A DNA stretch of 57,173 nt from assembly GCA_029937975.1 (NCBI GenBank), contig JAPYOW010000009.1, positions 1 to 57,173 on the forward strand, read 5' to 3'. Below the pieces are notes generated by a model. That model made no database searches. It saw nothing but the letters and a program-made list of their open reading frames with translations, and had not been told where the DNA came from. The translations under genes were made by a program, and so were the position numbers. This document shows positions 8,021 through 16,381 of this stretch, piece by piece. How positions within the stretch are numbered: position 1 is the first letter of the stretch; every line of letters begins with the position of its first letter. This DNA is from Methylococcaceae bacterium. Lineage in GTDB: Bacteria; Pseudomonadota; Gammaproteobacteria; Methylococcales; Methylomonadaceae.

Positions 8021-9400
8021 TTGAATTTCCCTATGTTTAAAAATTTTTTCCCACAGTCAAATATTTCGATTAAGGATAACCTGGTATGGTTATTTAGGTT
8101 TAGAAATGTGACGATTATAGGGGAATCGCTATTACTGCTGATTTCTATTTATGGCCTGAAAATTCATTTACCTATACAACATCTGTGGCTGGTTATCTTT
8201 TCAATTTGTTCGATTAATCTTTATACCTGGATGCGTTTCAAGACGGATGAGCCGGTCAGTGAATTAGAGGTTTTTTTTCATATTACCCTGGATGTTTTCG
8301 CCTTAACCTCATTGCTTTATTTAACAGGGGGTGCCGCTAACCCCGTTATCTGGGTTTTTCTATTTCCTGTGATTATTTCCGCTATTATGCTGCCACGGGC
8401 TTATGTCTGGAATATGGTTGTTCTGACGTGTTGTATGTATACCCTTCTGATTGGCTATAACACACCTTTACCGGCAATAGAGCCGCATATTCCGGATCTT
8501 GATCTTGTCAGTGTGGAAATGCAGCATTATTTGCATGATATACAGGACGAGCAATATTTTGATTTACATGTTTTTGGCATGTGGTTTGGTTTTATTGTTA
8601 GTGCGGGGCTGGTTGCATTTTTTGTCGGGGAATTATCTAAAGCATTAAAAGAAAGGGAAAGACATCTCTCCGATGCGAGAGAAAATGCCTTGCGCGACGA
8701 GCGTGTTATTTCGTTAGGTACGCTGGCTGCCAGTGCAGCGCATGATATGGGAACGCCTCTTGGAACGATGGCTATTCTCACTTATGAAATGGAACAGGAT
8801 TATCCTAAAAAACAGTATTATGATTTAAATCAAAAGATCATGATTCTAAGTCAGCAAATTGTACGTTGTAAAGATGCGTTGTCAGTGCTTTCGGCATCAG
8901 CGGGTGAGATGAGGGCAGAATCGGGTAAATCTATGACTTTGATTGAGTATTTTGATGAAGTTCTAAATTTATGGCGAGCGCATAATACGACAACTAAGCT
9001 GAATCTTTATATTACGCCCACAGCGGTCGATTTTAATGGCCATATTATTGCTGATAGAACATTAACGCATTCCATTATTAATATTTTAAATAATGCTGCG
9101 GAAGTCTCACCAGCAGATAAAGGGATAGACTTTAATGCTGACTGGGATGATCAGGTTTTACATTTAAAAGTCAGAGATTTTGGCCCCGGCTTTCCAGAAG
9201 AAATTATTGGTTTTGCAGGTAAGCAACCGGTTAAAAGTAATAAGCAGGGATTGGGGGTCGGTCTGTTTTTGACCTACACCACAATAAACCGGCTAGGTGG
9301 GGAAATAAAATTTGTTAACGTGGAGTCGGGTGGCTCTTGTGTTGAAATTACACTGCCGCTATTAATCAGGAGAGAAGCCTCTGAACTTTCTGAAGTCTGA
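8021..9400 (+). CDS. regB: RegB/PrrB-type redox sensor histidine kinase
   Basis: 459-aa membrane sensor kinase. Residues about 30-205 hold roughly six membrane helices, including the quinone-sensing motif GGAANP (103-108; family GGxxNP). The DHp domain has the phosphoacceptor His241 in AASAAHDMGTPLGTM. The redox-box cysteine Cys283 lies in IVRCKDALSVL. The ATPase domain has N-box INILNNAAEVSP, G1 VRDFGPGFP and G2 GLGVGLFLTY. In known RegB proteins the quinone site and the Cys control autophosphorylation. The start is uncertain: TTG 8021 or ATG 8033. Its partner regulator follows 125 bases downstream. A role in redox control in a methanotroph is inferred. Confidence 0.9.
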   Translation: MNFPMFKNFFPQSNISIKDNLVWLFRFRNVTIIGESLLLLISIYGLKIHLPIQHLWLVIFSICSINLYTWMRFKTDEPVSELEVFFHITLDVFALTSLLYLTGGAANPVIWVFLFPVIISAIMLPRAYVWNMVVLTCCMYTLLIGYNTPLPAIEPHIPDLDLVSVEMQHYLHDIQDEQYFDLHVFGMWFGFIVSAGLVAFFVGELSKALKERERHLSDARENALRDERVISLGTLAASAAHDMGTPLGTMAILTYEMEQDYPKKQYYDLNQKIMILSQQIVRCKDALSVLSASAGEMRAESGKSMTLIEYFDEVLNLWRAHNTTTKLNLYITPTAVDFNGHIIADRTLTHSIINILNNAAEVSPADKGIDFNADWDDQVLHLKVRDFGPGFPEEIIGFAGKQPVKSNKQGLGVGLFLTYTTINRLGGEIKFVNVESGGSCVEITLPLLIRREASELSEV

Positions 9401-9435
9401 TGACTCAACAGCGGGTATTCTGAGTCGTATTGCCG

Positions 9436-9482
9436 TGAATCGGTAACACTGTTTTTGGTAATGAAAATAACATACCGATTCA
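9436..9482. repeat. Inverted repeat between regB and regA
   Basis: TGAATCGGT at 9436-9444 and its exact complement ACCGATTCA at 9474-9482 flank 29 AT-rich bases. It could be an operator or an RNA hairpin between the two genes. Confidence 0.4.
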
Positions 9483-9525
9483 GACTTTAGCGTATTATTA
9501 AGCTTTCACTCTACACCGAGATGAG

Positions 9526-10074
9526 ATGATGATGAAGGAAATGGAGAAGCCACAACTGTTGTTAGTGGATGATGATGAAACTTTCTGTTCTGTGCTGAAG
9601 CCTGCTCTGGAAAAAAGAAATTTTCAGGTGACGGTTGCCTATAATGTAAAAGATGGTATTTCTCTGGCAGAGCAGACAGAACCGGAGTTTGCCATTATTG
9701 ATCTGCGTATTGGCTATGATTCGGGTCTGGAATTAGTTAAAAAATTAATTTCGTTGGACGATAACACGCATATAGTCATGTTAACAGGTTACTCCAGTAT
9801 TGCTACGGCGGTAGAGGCAATGAAACTGGGGGCAATACACTATTTAACCAAACCTGCGAACACGGATGAAATTGTTAATGCCTTGTATAAAAAGGAAGGC
9901 GATTCCTCAATTGAAATCAATCAAAATCCCTTGTCGGTTAAACGGTTGGAATGGGAGCATTTGCAGAAGGTGCTCATGCAACATGAGGGGAATATTTCTG
10001 CTGCGGCTAGAGCATTAAATATGCATAGAAGAACCTTGCAAAGAAAGCTGGATAAACGGCCGGTTAGAGAATGA
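9526..10074 (+). CDS. regA: RegA/ActR-type response regulator
   Basis: 182 aa. Receiver domain about 9-125: acidic pocket LLVDDDETF, phosphoacceptor Asp59 in IIDLRIG, Thr87 in MLTGYSS, Lys109 in YLTKPAN. A short linker leads to a Fis-type helix-turn-helix at about 153-178 (GNISAAARALNMHRRTLQRKL), the DNA-binding layout of RegA/ActR/PrrA. Known family members are globally acting redox regulators; the targets here cannot be read from sequence. The start is ambiguous among clustered ATGs (9526, 9529, 9532, 9541). Confidence 0.9.
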   Translation: MMMKEMEKPQLLLVDDDETFCSVLKPALEKRNFQVTVAYNVKDGISLAEQTEPEFAIIDLRIGYDSGLELVKKLISLDDNTHIVMLTGYSSIATAVEAMKLGAIHYLTKPANTDEIVNALYKKEGDSSIEINQNPLSVKRLEWEHLQKVLMQHEGNISAAARALNMHRRTLQRKLDKRPVRE

Positions 10075-10138
10075 GGCCCTTGTCAAACCCTATCCGTCAC
10101 CCTGCATAGAGCCATTGCGCTCAAGTTGCTGTAAAAAT

Positions 10139-10948
10139 TCAGTCTTGCGTCTTTAGTTCTTTTTTTGCGGCGTCCCAATAGGCATCTAATTCAGCTAATT
10201 CACAATCTCTCAGTGTACGAGAGGATGCGGCCACTTGTTGTTCAATATAATGGAAGCGCCGGGTGAATTTCTGGGTCGCCTGTTTAAGGGCTAATTCCGG
10301 GTTTACCTTTAGATGTCGCGCCAAATTGACGGTGACCAGTAACAGGTCGCCAATTTCCTCTTGAATATGGGCTTGATCCTGATTCACCCAGGCTTCTTTA
10401 ACTTCATCCAGCTCTTCCAGAACCTTATCAAAAACCGGTGCAGTCTCAGGCCAGTCAAAACCATGATGAGAGGCTTTATTTTGTATTTTCTCGCAATGAA
10501 TTAATGCCGGAAGGTTAATGGCGACACCGGATAAAACACTCTCCGGTTTAGGCGATTTATTTTTTTCTTTTCGTTCGCGCTCTTTTGCCTCATCCCAGCC
10601 CTTTTGCTGTTCATCAGCATTGTTATACCTTACCCCTGAAAAAACATGGGGGTGACGGTTAATGAGTTTATTCGTAATGGTTTCGGCAACCTGTTCAAAA
10701 TTAAACAAGCCTTGCTCATTGGCGATTTGAGAATGAAAAACCACCTGTAGCAAAAGGTCACCCAGCTCTGAGCGTAAATCATCCAGATCATTACGTTCAA
10801 TGGCATCAACGACTTCATAGGCTTCTTCAATGGTGTAGGGAATAAGGCTGTTAAAATCCTGTTTTAAATCCCAGGAACAACCTTTGTCTGGGTCACGTAA
10901 ATGTGCCATGATTTCCAGTAGTTTTTTTGTTTGGCTTAGGCTGGACAC
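10139..10948 (-). CDS. mazG: Nucleoside triphosphate pyrophosphohydrolase MazG
   Basis: 269 aa, close to E. coli MazG (263). It hydrolyses NTPs/dNTPs to NMP plus pyrophosphate. Two tandem MazG domains are visible. The N-terminal one has YTIEEAYEVVDAIE and SELGDLLLQVVFHS. The C-terminal one has LEELDEVKEAW and EEIGDLLLVTVNLARH. These carry the metal-binding ExxE and ExxD pairs. A linker with KERERKEKNKSPKPESVLSG joins them. It is in the same orientation as the kinase gene upstream but 151 bases away, so operon membership is uncertain. Confidence 0.96.
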   Translation of the reverse strand: MSSLSQTKKLLEIMAHLRDPDKGCSWDLKQDFNSLIPYTIEEAYEVVDAIERNDLDDLRSELGDLLLQVVFHSQIANEQGLFNFEQVAETITNKLINRHPHVFSGVRYNNADEQQKGWDEAKERERKEKNKSPKPESVLSGVAINLPALIHCEKIQNKASHHGFDWPETAPVFDKVLEELDEVKEAWVNQDQAHIQEEIGDLLLVTVNLARHLKVNPELALKQATQKFTRRFHYIEQQVAASSRTLRDCELAELDAYWDAAKKELKTQD

Positions 10949-11099
10949 GTTATAGTATTTTTAAGGTTGAAAAAGAAAGCGTGGATTATAGAGTGGCTGA
11001 GGCTGGTCAGTGCGCATAGCGCCCCCCGACAGAGCATAAACGCTGGGTTGCAAGCGTGTGCAATCCAGCAGGGCGATAAATCGATATTGGCGAAGCCGG

Positions 11100-12032
11100 T
11101 TAAAATGCGCAGCCAAAACTTTCAATATAGCGTTCTTTAAATGTATCAAGGGTGAAGCTATGATTCTGGGTGCCATAATGTTCTATTTTTATAGATCCCA
11201 ATAACGAGGCGATGCGCCCCGTGGTTTCCCAGTCATATTCATTTATGATGCCATATAATAACCCGGCGCGATAAGCATCGCCACAACCTGTGGGATCGGC
11301 TAATTCTTTTGCTTTGACGGCAGGAATTTTAATGCGTCGTCTACCGGAATAAATGATAGAACCCTTGTCACCCATGGTGACGATTAACGCATCGACGCGT
11401 TTGGCCAATTGCTCCAGTGATAAACCTGTGCGTTCTTGCATGAGTTCAGATTCATAATCGTTAAAGGTTGCATAGGTGGCCAAATCCAGAAGCTCAAGCA
11501 ATTCATCGCCATTAAACATAGGCATGCCTTGCCCGGGATCAAAGATGAAGGGAATATTCTGTTCCACAAATTGCTGGGCATGTAGCTGCATGCCTTCTTT
11601 GCCATCAGGTGAAACAATACCGATACGGATATTATCGCTATCAGGAACAGAAATTTTATGAGAGTCGCTCATTGCCCCCGGATGGAATGCAGTGATCTGG
11701 TTATCATCTTCATCGGTAGTTATATAGGCTTGGCCCGTATAATGATTATCCAGTGTTTTTATATATTGCGTAGAGATTTGATTACAATTTAACCATTGTG
11801 AATACGGCTCAAAATCATGACCTACCGTTGCCATGATTAACGGGTTTTCACCTAATAATTTTAAGTTGTAGGCAATATTCCCTGCGCATCCTCCGAACTC
11901 CCTGCGAATGACAGGAACCAAAAAAGACACGTTAAGCATGTGGACTTTATCCGGCAAGATATGGTTTTTAAATTTATCATGGAAGATCATGATGGTATCG
12001 TAGGCCATAGAACCACAAATTAATGCACTCAT
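11100..12032 (-). CDS. PfkB-family carbohydrate/adenosine kinase
   Basis: 310-aa ribokinase-superfamily kinase. The N-terminal signature RREFGGCAGNIAYNL contains the substrate-binding Gly-rich turn. The C-terminal signature ADPTGCGDAYRAGLLYG holds the anion hole and the catalytic Asp of GCGD. IVTMGDKGSIIY lies before it. Closest in style to bacterial adenosine-kinase-like members, but substrate cannot be fixed from sequence; ribokinase or fructokinase activity remains possible. The next feature upstream is the dgkA pseudogene. Confidence 0.9.
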   Translation of the reverse strand: MSALICGSMAYDTIMIFHDKFKNHILPDKVHMLNVSFLVPVIRREFGGCAGNIAYNLKLLGENPLIMATVGHDFEPYSQWLNCNQISTQYIKTLDNHYTGQAYITTDEDDNQITAFHPGAMSDSHKISVPDSDNIRIGIVSPDGKEGMQLHAQQFVEQNIPFIFDPGQGMPMFNGDELLELLDLATYATFNDYESELMQERTGLSLEQLAKRVDALIVTMGDKGSIIYSGRRRIKIPAVKAKELADPTGCGDAYRAGLLYGIINEYDWETTGRIASLLGSIKIEHYGTQNHSFTLDTFKERYIESFGCAF

Positions 12033-12048
12033 TCTGACTCTTCCTTAT

Positions 12049-12394
12049 TTAAATTAAAATAATTAGCCAAGTCGCTATTGCCATAAAGATCAACAACATG
12101 ACAGAGGCGGGCCCTAGGTCTTTTGCTATTTTCGCTAGCTCATGATGTTCTGTAGCTATTATATCGATAACCGCTCAATAGCAGAGTTCAATAATTCAGC
12201 GAATAATACCAGCACAACTGTGCCTATTAATAAGGCTTTGTTAGTACTTTTTTTCTCCTAGCCAAAAGGCTAAAGGGGTTGCCACTATTGTAATAGTGAC
12301 CTCTTGTCTAAATGCCTGTTCATTTTTTTAGGCCGCTTTAAATTCAGCAATAGAAAAATAGCATTAATAAATCGCTTAAATCCTTGTTTATTTT
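12049..12394 (-). pseudogene. dgkA: Decayed diacylglycerol kinase gene
   Basis: Frame-by-frame reading on the minus strand recovers almost the whole DgkA family in order but broken. GFKRFINA is near the N-terminus. SIAEFKAA is followed by a stop, then KNEQAFRQEV and TPLAFWLGE. STNKALLIGTVVLVLF and AELLNSAIER follow in another frame. EHHELAKIAKDLGPASVML and a terminal hydrophobic segment end at TAA 12049. One nonsense codon (within the usual AAW-KNE motif), an extra A in an A7 run near 12254, a one-base deletion near 12170, another shift near the N-terminus and the absence of a start codon show decay. The hallmark motif ELLNSAIE is intact. DgkA recycles diacylglycerol to phosphatidate, so a functional copy may exist elsewhere. 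Confidence 0.85.
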
Positions 12395-12413
12395 AGTAAC
12401 TTACAGCTACTTT

Positions 12414-12797
12414 TTATTCATCAATCATGAGTTGATAGGCGGATGCATCCATTAAGCTATTAAGCTGTTCGGGTGACTCGGTTTTAATGCAGAATAACCA
12501 GGTAGCAAAAGGTTCATCATTGACCTGCTCTGGAGAGTCTTCCAGTTCTTCATTAATAGCCGTGACGACTCCTGTGACGGGGCTAAATAAATCAGAGGCG
12601 GTTTTGACAGATTCTACAACCGCGCATTGTTCTCCAGCGGTTAATTGTCTGCCGACTTCAGGGAGATCGATATAAACTAAATCACCTAATTGTGCCTGTG
12701 CAAAGTCAGTTATGCCAACGCGAACGGTATTGTTTTCTTCCAGTACAGACCATTCATGTGATTTTGCATATTTTAAGTTTTCTGGCATATCACTCAT
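12414..12797 (-). CDS. gcvH: Glycine cleavage system H protein
   Basis: 127 aa from ATG 12797 ([17 protein letters not shown]). It is preceded by AAGAGGATAGAA; an upstream in-frame ATG at 12824 is less likely. GcvH is the lipoyl-carrying shuttle between the P, T and L proteins in glycine decarboxylation. The lipoylation lysine is in [16 protein letters not shown] (ESVK-A-S). The barrel-like fold motifs [19 protein letters not shown] and [13 protein letters not shown] are present. No gcvT or gcvP lies in the window, and no glycine riboswitch is seen upstream. A role in folate one-carbon metabolism is inferred. Confidence 0.96.
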   Translation of the reverse strand: MSDMPENLKYAKSHEWSVLEENNTVRVGITDFAQAQLGDLVYIDLPEVGRQLTAGEQCAVVESVKTASDLFSPVTGVVTAINEELEDSPEQVNDEPFATWLFCIKTESPEQLNSLMDASAYQLMIDE

Positions 12798-13478
12798 TTC
12801 TATCCTCTTCATATCATAACGCATGTAAAAAATCAGGTTTAAGGCAAAAGGGGTTTATTGCACCCTCTGCAGTATATTGTAAACACCACAAACATTATAA
12901 ACTGTAAATCCCTGCGGATCACTTGATGGCCTTTTACACGGTTTTTTATTATGAACTATCCTGTGCATGGTTTTTTGTTTTTTTTCGCGTTATTGATATA
13001 GCTCTCGTGTCGTTGCTTTTGAATGGGAGTGGGCAGCCGGAAACGACAGGAGATATTTACAGGGTGCGCAATACTCGCTCATCGTCGTGGATGGTTGCTA
13101 GGGTAAGAGTGATGATGAGATGCAGGCTGATCGAATTCAGGTGCACCGTAAAGAGTTTACTTAGCAATAGGGAGGGCGTTAGCAGTCTGGATAGTGAACT
13201 TTGTATGACAACAGGCAGGGCTGACTGCCTGCAGTATCACTGCTCTGGCAGTTGTCATCATAAAAAGTGATAAAGCGTCCTTTTGTTCTATGGCCGTAGT
13301 TTTCAACCGCTAAATTTAGCTGATAGCGTGGATAATAAAAATTTCCAATATTGAAAAAGTCGTGGATTGCAGCGCCCTCGAGCTGTTATCTCATGACTTA
13401 AATCTTAAATAGCGGATGAAAGATGGCGATATGTTTTGTTGGTTTAAAAGGCGTAGTTTGCGACTATTGAAATAAAGG
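12798..13478. other. Intergenic stretch with a branched inverted-repeat element
   Basis: About 680 bases. An open frame at 12923-13270 does not look like a protein and is rejected. The only structure noticed is the element at 13205-13258, described separately. Confidence 0.45.
13205..13258. repeat. Three-way-junction inverted repeat
   Basis: Outer arms ATGACAAC (13205-13212) and GTTGTCAT (13251-13258) pair perfectly over 8 bases. Inside them are two hairpins, AGGCAG-GGCTGA-CTGCCT and CTGC-TCTG-GCAG. As RNA this would fold into a compact three-way junction. It lies in a gene-free region about 220 bases beyond the 3' end of the RRM gene. Confidence 0.5.
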
Positions 13479-13736
13479 CTAACGGCGACCTTTACTGGAG
13501 GGTTTCTCAAAGTTAACGCGTAGGGGCTTGCCCTTGAAGTCTTTGCCATCAAGGTTGGTAATGGCCATGCGCGCTTCATGCCCTTCCATTTCAATAAAGC
13601 CGAAGCCTTTACATTCGCCTGAAAAAATATCAGAAACCAGTTGTAGAGACCGAATTTTACCGTATTGAGAAAACAGGTCTGTAATATCTTGTTCGGTGGT
13701 AGAAGAAGGAAGGTTGCCAATAAATAGTTTTTTCAT
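13479..13736 (-). CDS. RRM-domain RNA-binding protein
   Basis: 85 aa from ATG 13736 (MKKLFIGNLPSSTTEQDI), preceded by AAGGACTTCTTA. A single RNA recognition motif fills the protein: RNP2 is LFIGNL, RNP1 is KGFGFIEM, with a short basic tail KPSSKGRR. Such one-domain RRM proteins bind single-stranded RNA and occur in many proteobacteria and cyanobacteria, sometimes cold-induced. Its targets are unknown. The long 5' region (13737-14385) holds a branched repeat. Confidence 0.93.
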   Translation of the reverse strand: MKKLFIGNLPSSTTEQDITDLFSQYGKIRSLQLVSDIFSGECKGFGFIEMEGHEARMAITNLDGKDFKGKPLRVNFEKPSSKGRR

Positions 13737-14385
13737 TAAGAAGTCCTTATTTTTTATGCGATATAAACGCAAACAGATGTAGTCCAGTGACGCGAACGAA
13801 AAAAACTGTCGGTCAGGTTCTATTCGTTACAGGTGCTTTTTTTGCGCTCGTATTTAAAATACGAGCCTAGGATCGTTTACAATGTGGTCTTTAATGCAAG
13901 GTGCGAGGGCGGTATTCAATCCTCGTTTCTTGGCAAATATTTCAACCTACTTTTTAACTACAATTAAGTGAATTAATGAAGAAGAGTGCCGAATGCTATT
14001 TATTAAAGGGATGTATGATCAGATCGGTATTATAACCTACTTGTTGAGAATAAACCTAAATTATACCGTGTTGCCCACGTCAGTGACGTAGGCTTGAAGC
14101 CGTAGTGGTGGCAATGCGGATCGTTGTGCGCCAGAGAGAGATTGCTCGGGGAGGTTAATTACTGCTTGTACGCCAGATGGGCATGGACGTTATGGGAATA
14201 GCCGGAGGCAAAAGCGTTGCCGTAAAAAATGCGGGGATTGCCTCAGGGCGGTTTCTGTGTCCTGCGATTGACAAAACTCAATAGGCGATAAAGTCCGCAT
14301 CCGTACTCCCGGAAAGGGTGATTGAGCGGTTTTTAGACTAAATGACTGATGAGGTTAAAGCAGCGTTAGCTCAAGGTTTATGGGG
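13737..14385. other. Intergenic stretch, REP-like element only
   Basis: About 650 bases without a supported gene. The branched element at 14071-14114 and a nearby partial repeat GGCAAAAGCGTTGCC (14208-14222) resemble repetitive extragenic sequences. Confidence 0.45.
14071..14114. repeat. Branched inverted repeat, REP-like
   Basis: Outer arms TTGCCCAC and GTGGTGGCAA pair with a bulge. Inner hairpins are ACGTCA-G-TGACGT and GGCT-TGA-AGCC. The GC-rich arms with conserved TTGCC ends suggest a dispersed extragenic repeat. Confidence 0.4.
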
Positions 14386-14721
14386 CTATACTGAGAAACT
14401 TTCGCCACAACCACATTCTCCTTTTACATTGGGGTTGTTAAACTTAAATGACTCATTGATACCTTCTCGGGCATAATCAAGCTCAATACCATCTAATTTA
14501 TCCAGATCGCTGGATTTCACCAGTACGTTGACGCCAAATTGTTGAAAGATAACTTCATCTTCAGCCTGTTTATCTGCATAATCGAGGACATAAGAAAATC
14601 CTGAACAGCCGGAAACCTTGACGCCCAGTTTTAATCCTATCCCCGTTCCTCTTTGTTGTAATTGCTTTTCAATTTGCTTTGCAGCATTTTCTGTTAATGT
14701 AATTGACATGGGGTGACTCAT
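14386..14721 (-). CDS. iscA: Iron-sulfur cluster carrier IscA
   Basis: 111-aa A-type carrier that binds iron or Fe-S clusters and passes them to apoproteins. The three ligand cysteines are visible: one in KVSGCSGFSYVL and two in the C-terminal GECGCGESFSV. MSITLTENAAKQIEKQL is the usual IscA N-terminus; the ATG at 14709 giving MSITL is an alternative start. The called ATG immediately follows the stop of iscS, so the two are co-transcribed and probably coupled. No iscU lies between iscS and iscA. Confidence 0.94.
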   Translation of the reverse strand: MSHPMSITLTENAAKQIEKQLQQRGTGIGLKLGVKVSGCSGFSYVLDYADKQAEDEVIFQQFGVNVLVKSSDLDKLDGIELDYAREGINESFKFNNPNVKGECGCGESFSV

Positions 14722-15828
14722 TTATAAATGTGAAAAATTTTTTAAGGCCTGAATAAACTCGGCAATTTCTTGCTCAGTGTTTGATTTTCCGAGGCTAATG
14801 CGGATCGCACTTTTTGCTAATGGGCGATTAACACCCATGGCGGTTAAAACAGAACTGGCTTTTCCTCCGCCAGAGGCGCAGGCAGAACCGCTGGATACTG
14901 CAATATTTTTCTGGTCTAACTGCATTAGCAACATTTCGCCATCCAGGCCTTTAATACCAAATTGCACTGTATTCGGTAGTCGTTGTGCGTTTTCAGCAAA
15001 AATGACCATGCCAGGGATAGTATGCAATGCCTTTTCCAGTGTGTTTCTTAACGCCAGGCAATGACTGGAGCGTTGTTCTAACTCAAGTTTTGCTAATTCA
15101 GCTGCTTTACCAAAACCGACAATTGCGGCAACATTTTCAGTGCCTGCGCGCCAGCCGTTTTCCTGTCCTCCACCGACTAATTGGGGTGAAATGTTAACTC
15201 TTTTATTGACAACCAATGCGCCACAACCTTTAGGTCCATATATTTTATGGCTGGATAAGGACATCAAATCGACATCTAATTGGCGAAAAGAGATGGGGAT
15301 TTTCCCCGCCGCCTGAATGGCATCAGTATGTATGACAAACTGTCTGTTTTTATTGCGAGCGCTTAATTGGGCAATGTTCTGGATGGCACCATGCTCATTA
15401 TTGGCTAACATGACTGAGACAAAGTCAATCGAATGGGGTTCACAAAGTAATGCCTCAACTGATTCCGTTGCTATTAAGCCATCTTGATCAACCAGCAGTG
15501 AAAAAACCTTGAGTGCTGTGTTTTTAGTTGCCGGTTCTAGGATAGAAGGGTGTTCAATGCTTGAAATGACAGCGCTGGCGTTTACGCCTGCGGTTTGTAG
15601 GGCAAGGCTATTGGCTTCTGTTCCTCCGCTGGTGAAAACAATCTGTTCAGTGGAGGCATCCACTAAAGCGGCAACTTGTTCGCGGGCCGTATCAATGGCA
15701 CTGCGAGCAACCCTGCCGGCACGATACAAACTGGATGGGTTGCCGTAAAAGGTGTTCAGGTACGGTAACATGCACTCTACAACACGCTCATCTATGGGGG
15801 TTGTGGCATTATGATCAAAATAGATCAT
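14722..15828 (-). CDS. iscS: Cysteine desulfurase (IscS/NifS family)
   Basis: 368-aa PLP enzyme that takes sulfur from cysteine for Fe-S clusters. The PLP lysine is in SLSSHKIYGPKGCGAL, the cofactor-binding His is in SIEHPSILEP, and the catalytic cysteine is in SSGSACASGGGKASSVL. It is about 35 residues shorter than classical IscS (404 aa). Its active-site loop and C-terminus look NifS-like, so it may be a NifS-type enzyme recruited to the isc locus. It is co-directional with iscR, which ends at 15829 directly upstream. Confidence 0.94.
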   Translation of the reverse strand: MIYFDHNATTPIDERVVECMLPYLNTFYGNPSSLYRAGRVARSAIDTAREQVAALVDASTEQIVFTSGGTEANSLALQTAGVNASAVISSIEHPSILEPATKNTALKVFSLLVDQDGLIATESVEALLCEPHSIDFVSVMLANNEHGAIQNIAQLSARNKNRQFVIHTDAIQAAGKIPISFRQLDVDLMSLSSHKIYGPKGCGALVVNKRVNISPQLVGGGQENGWRAGTENVAAIVGFGKAAELAKLELEQRSSHCLALRNTLEKALHTIPGMVIFAENAQRLPNTVQFGIKGLDGEMLLMQLDQKNIAVSSGSACASGGGKASSVLTAMGVNRPLAKSAIRISLGKSNTEQEIAEFIQALKNFSHL

Positions 15829-16314
15829 TTATACCACAGCGGATTTTTCCCGTCTGAAACCTGAGAATTGAGTTTCAATTTTTTGATCTTGTCTTTGGGC
15901 AACGCTTGAAACATGTTCTTTTTCTAGAAGATCTCCTAAGCTGATGTTTTCAAGATAATGACGGATTTGATGACTTAAGCCTGTCCATAACTCATGCGTT
16001 AAACAGGGTTGACTGTCTTGACAGTTTTCTTTACCGCCGCATTTTGTTGAATCTAAAGGTTCATTTACTGCATCAACAATGTCAGCGATACTGATCTTTT
16101 TCGCGAGGCGACTGAGTCTATATCCGCCGCCGGGACCTCTGACACCTGTAACCATTTTTCCTTTGCGTAATTTGGCAAATAACTGTTCCAGATAGGATAA
16201 GGAAATAGTTTGGCGCGTAGCAATTTCAGTCAATGTAACGGGGGTTTTTTGACTGTGGTGCGCTAGGTCAAGCATTGCAGTGACGGCGTATCGTCCTTTA
16301 GTAGTAAGTCGCAT
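15829..16314 (-). CDS. iscR: Rrf2-family regulator IscR
   Basis: 161 aa from ATG 16314 (MRLTTKGRYAVTAMLDLA), the universal IscR start; the 38-residue upstream extension is not used. An N-terminal winged helix-turn-helix contains TLTEIATRQTISLSYLEQLF. It is followed by the cluster-binding region STKCGGKENCQDSQPC, whose three cysteines ligate a [2Fe-2S] cluster. It represses its own operon when cluster supply is sufficient. The C-terminal tail is longer than minimal. A matching operator overlaps the promoter upstream. Confidence 0.95.
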   Translation of the reverse strand: MRLTTKGRYAVTAMLDLAHHSQKTPVTLTEIATRQTISLSYLEQLFAKLRKGKMVTGVRGPGGGYRLSRLAKKISIADIVDAVNEPLDSTKCGGKENCQDSQPCLTHELWTGLSHQIRHYLENISLGDLLEKEHVSSVAQRQDQKIETQFSGFRREKSAVV

Positions 16315-16348
16315 AAAAAAAATCAGAGGCTTTTTGCAGGTAAGGCGT

Positions 16349-16381
16349 ACTATAGATATCCCTAGTAATGTAGTCAAGTAT
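16349..16381 (-). promoter_or_regulatory. iscR promoter overlapped by IscR type-1 site
   Basis: On the minus strand TTGACT (16372-16377) and TATAGT (16349-16354) are separated by 17 bases, an almost ideal sigma-70 promoter. The stretch 16356-16381 (ATACTTGACT...AGGGATAT) matches the published type-1 IscR site and covers the -35 region and spacer, as in the E. coli iscR autoregulated promoter. It lies 35 bases upstream of the iscR ATG. Confidence 0.7.

Noticed and set aside
12840-12920. Possible glycine riboswitch before gcvH
   Set aside because: The conserved glycine-aptamer cores are not present.
12923-13270. 115-codon open frame between gcvH and the RRM gene
   Set aside because: Not protein-like, runs through the branched repeat, and lacks a start signal.
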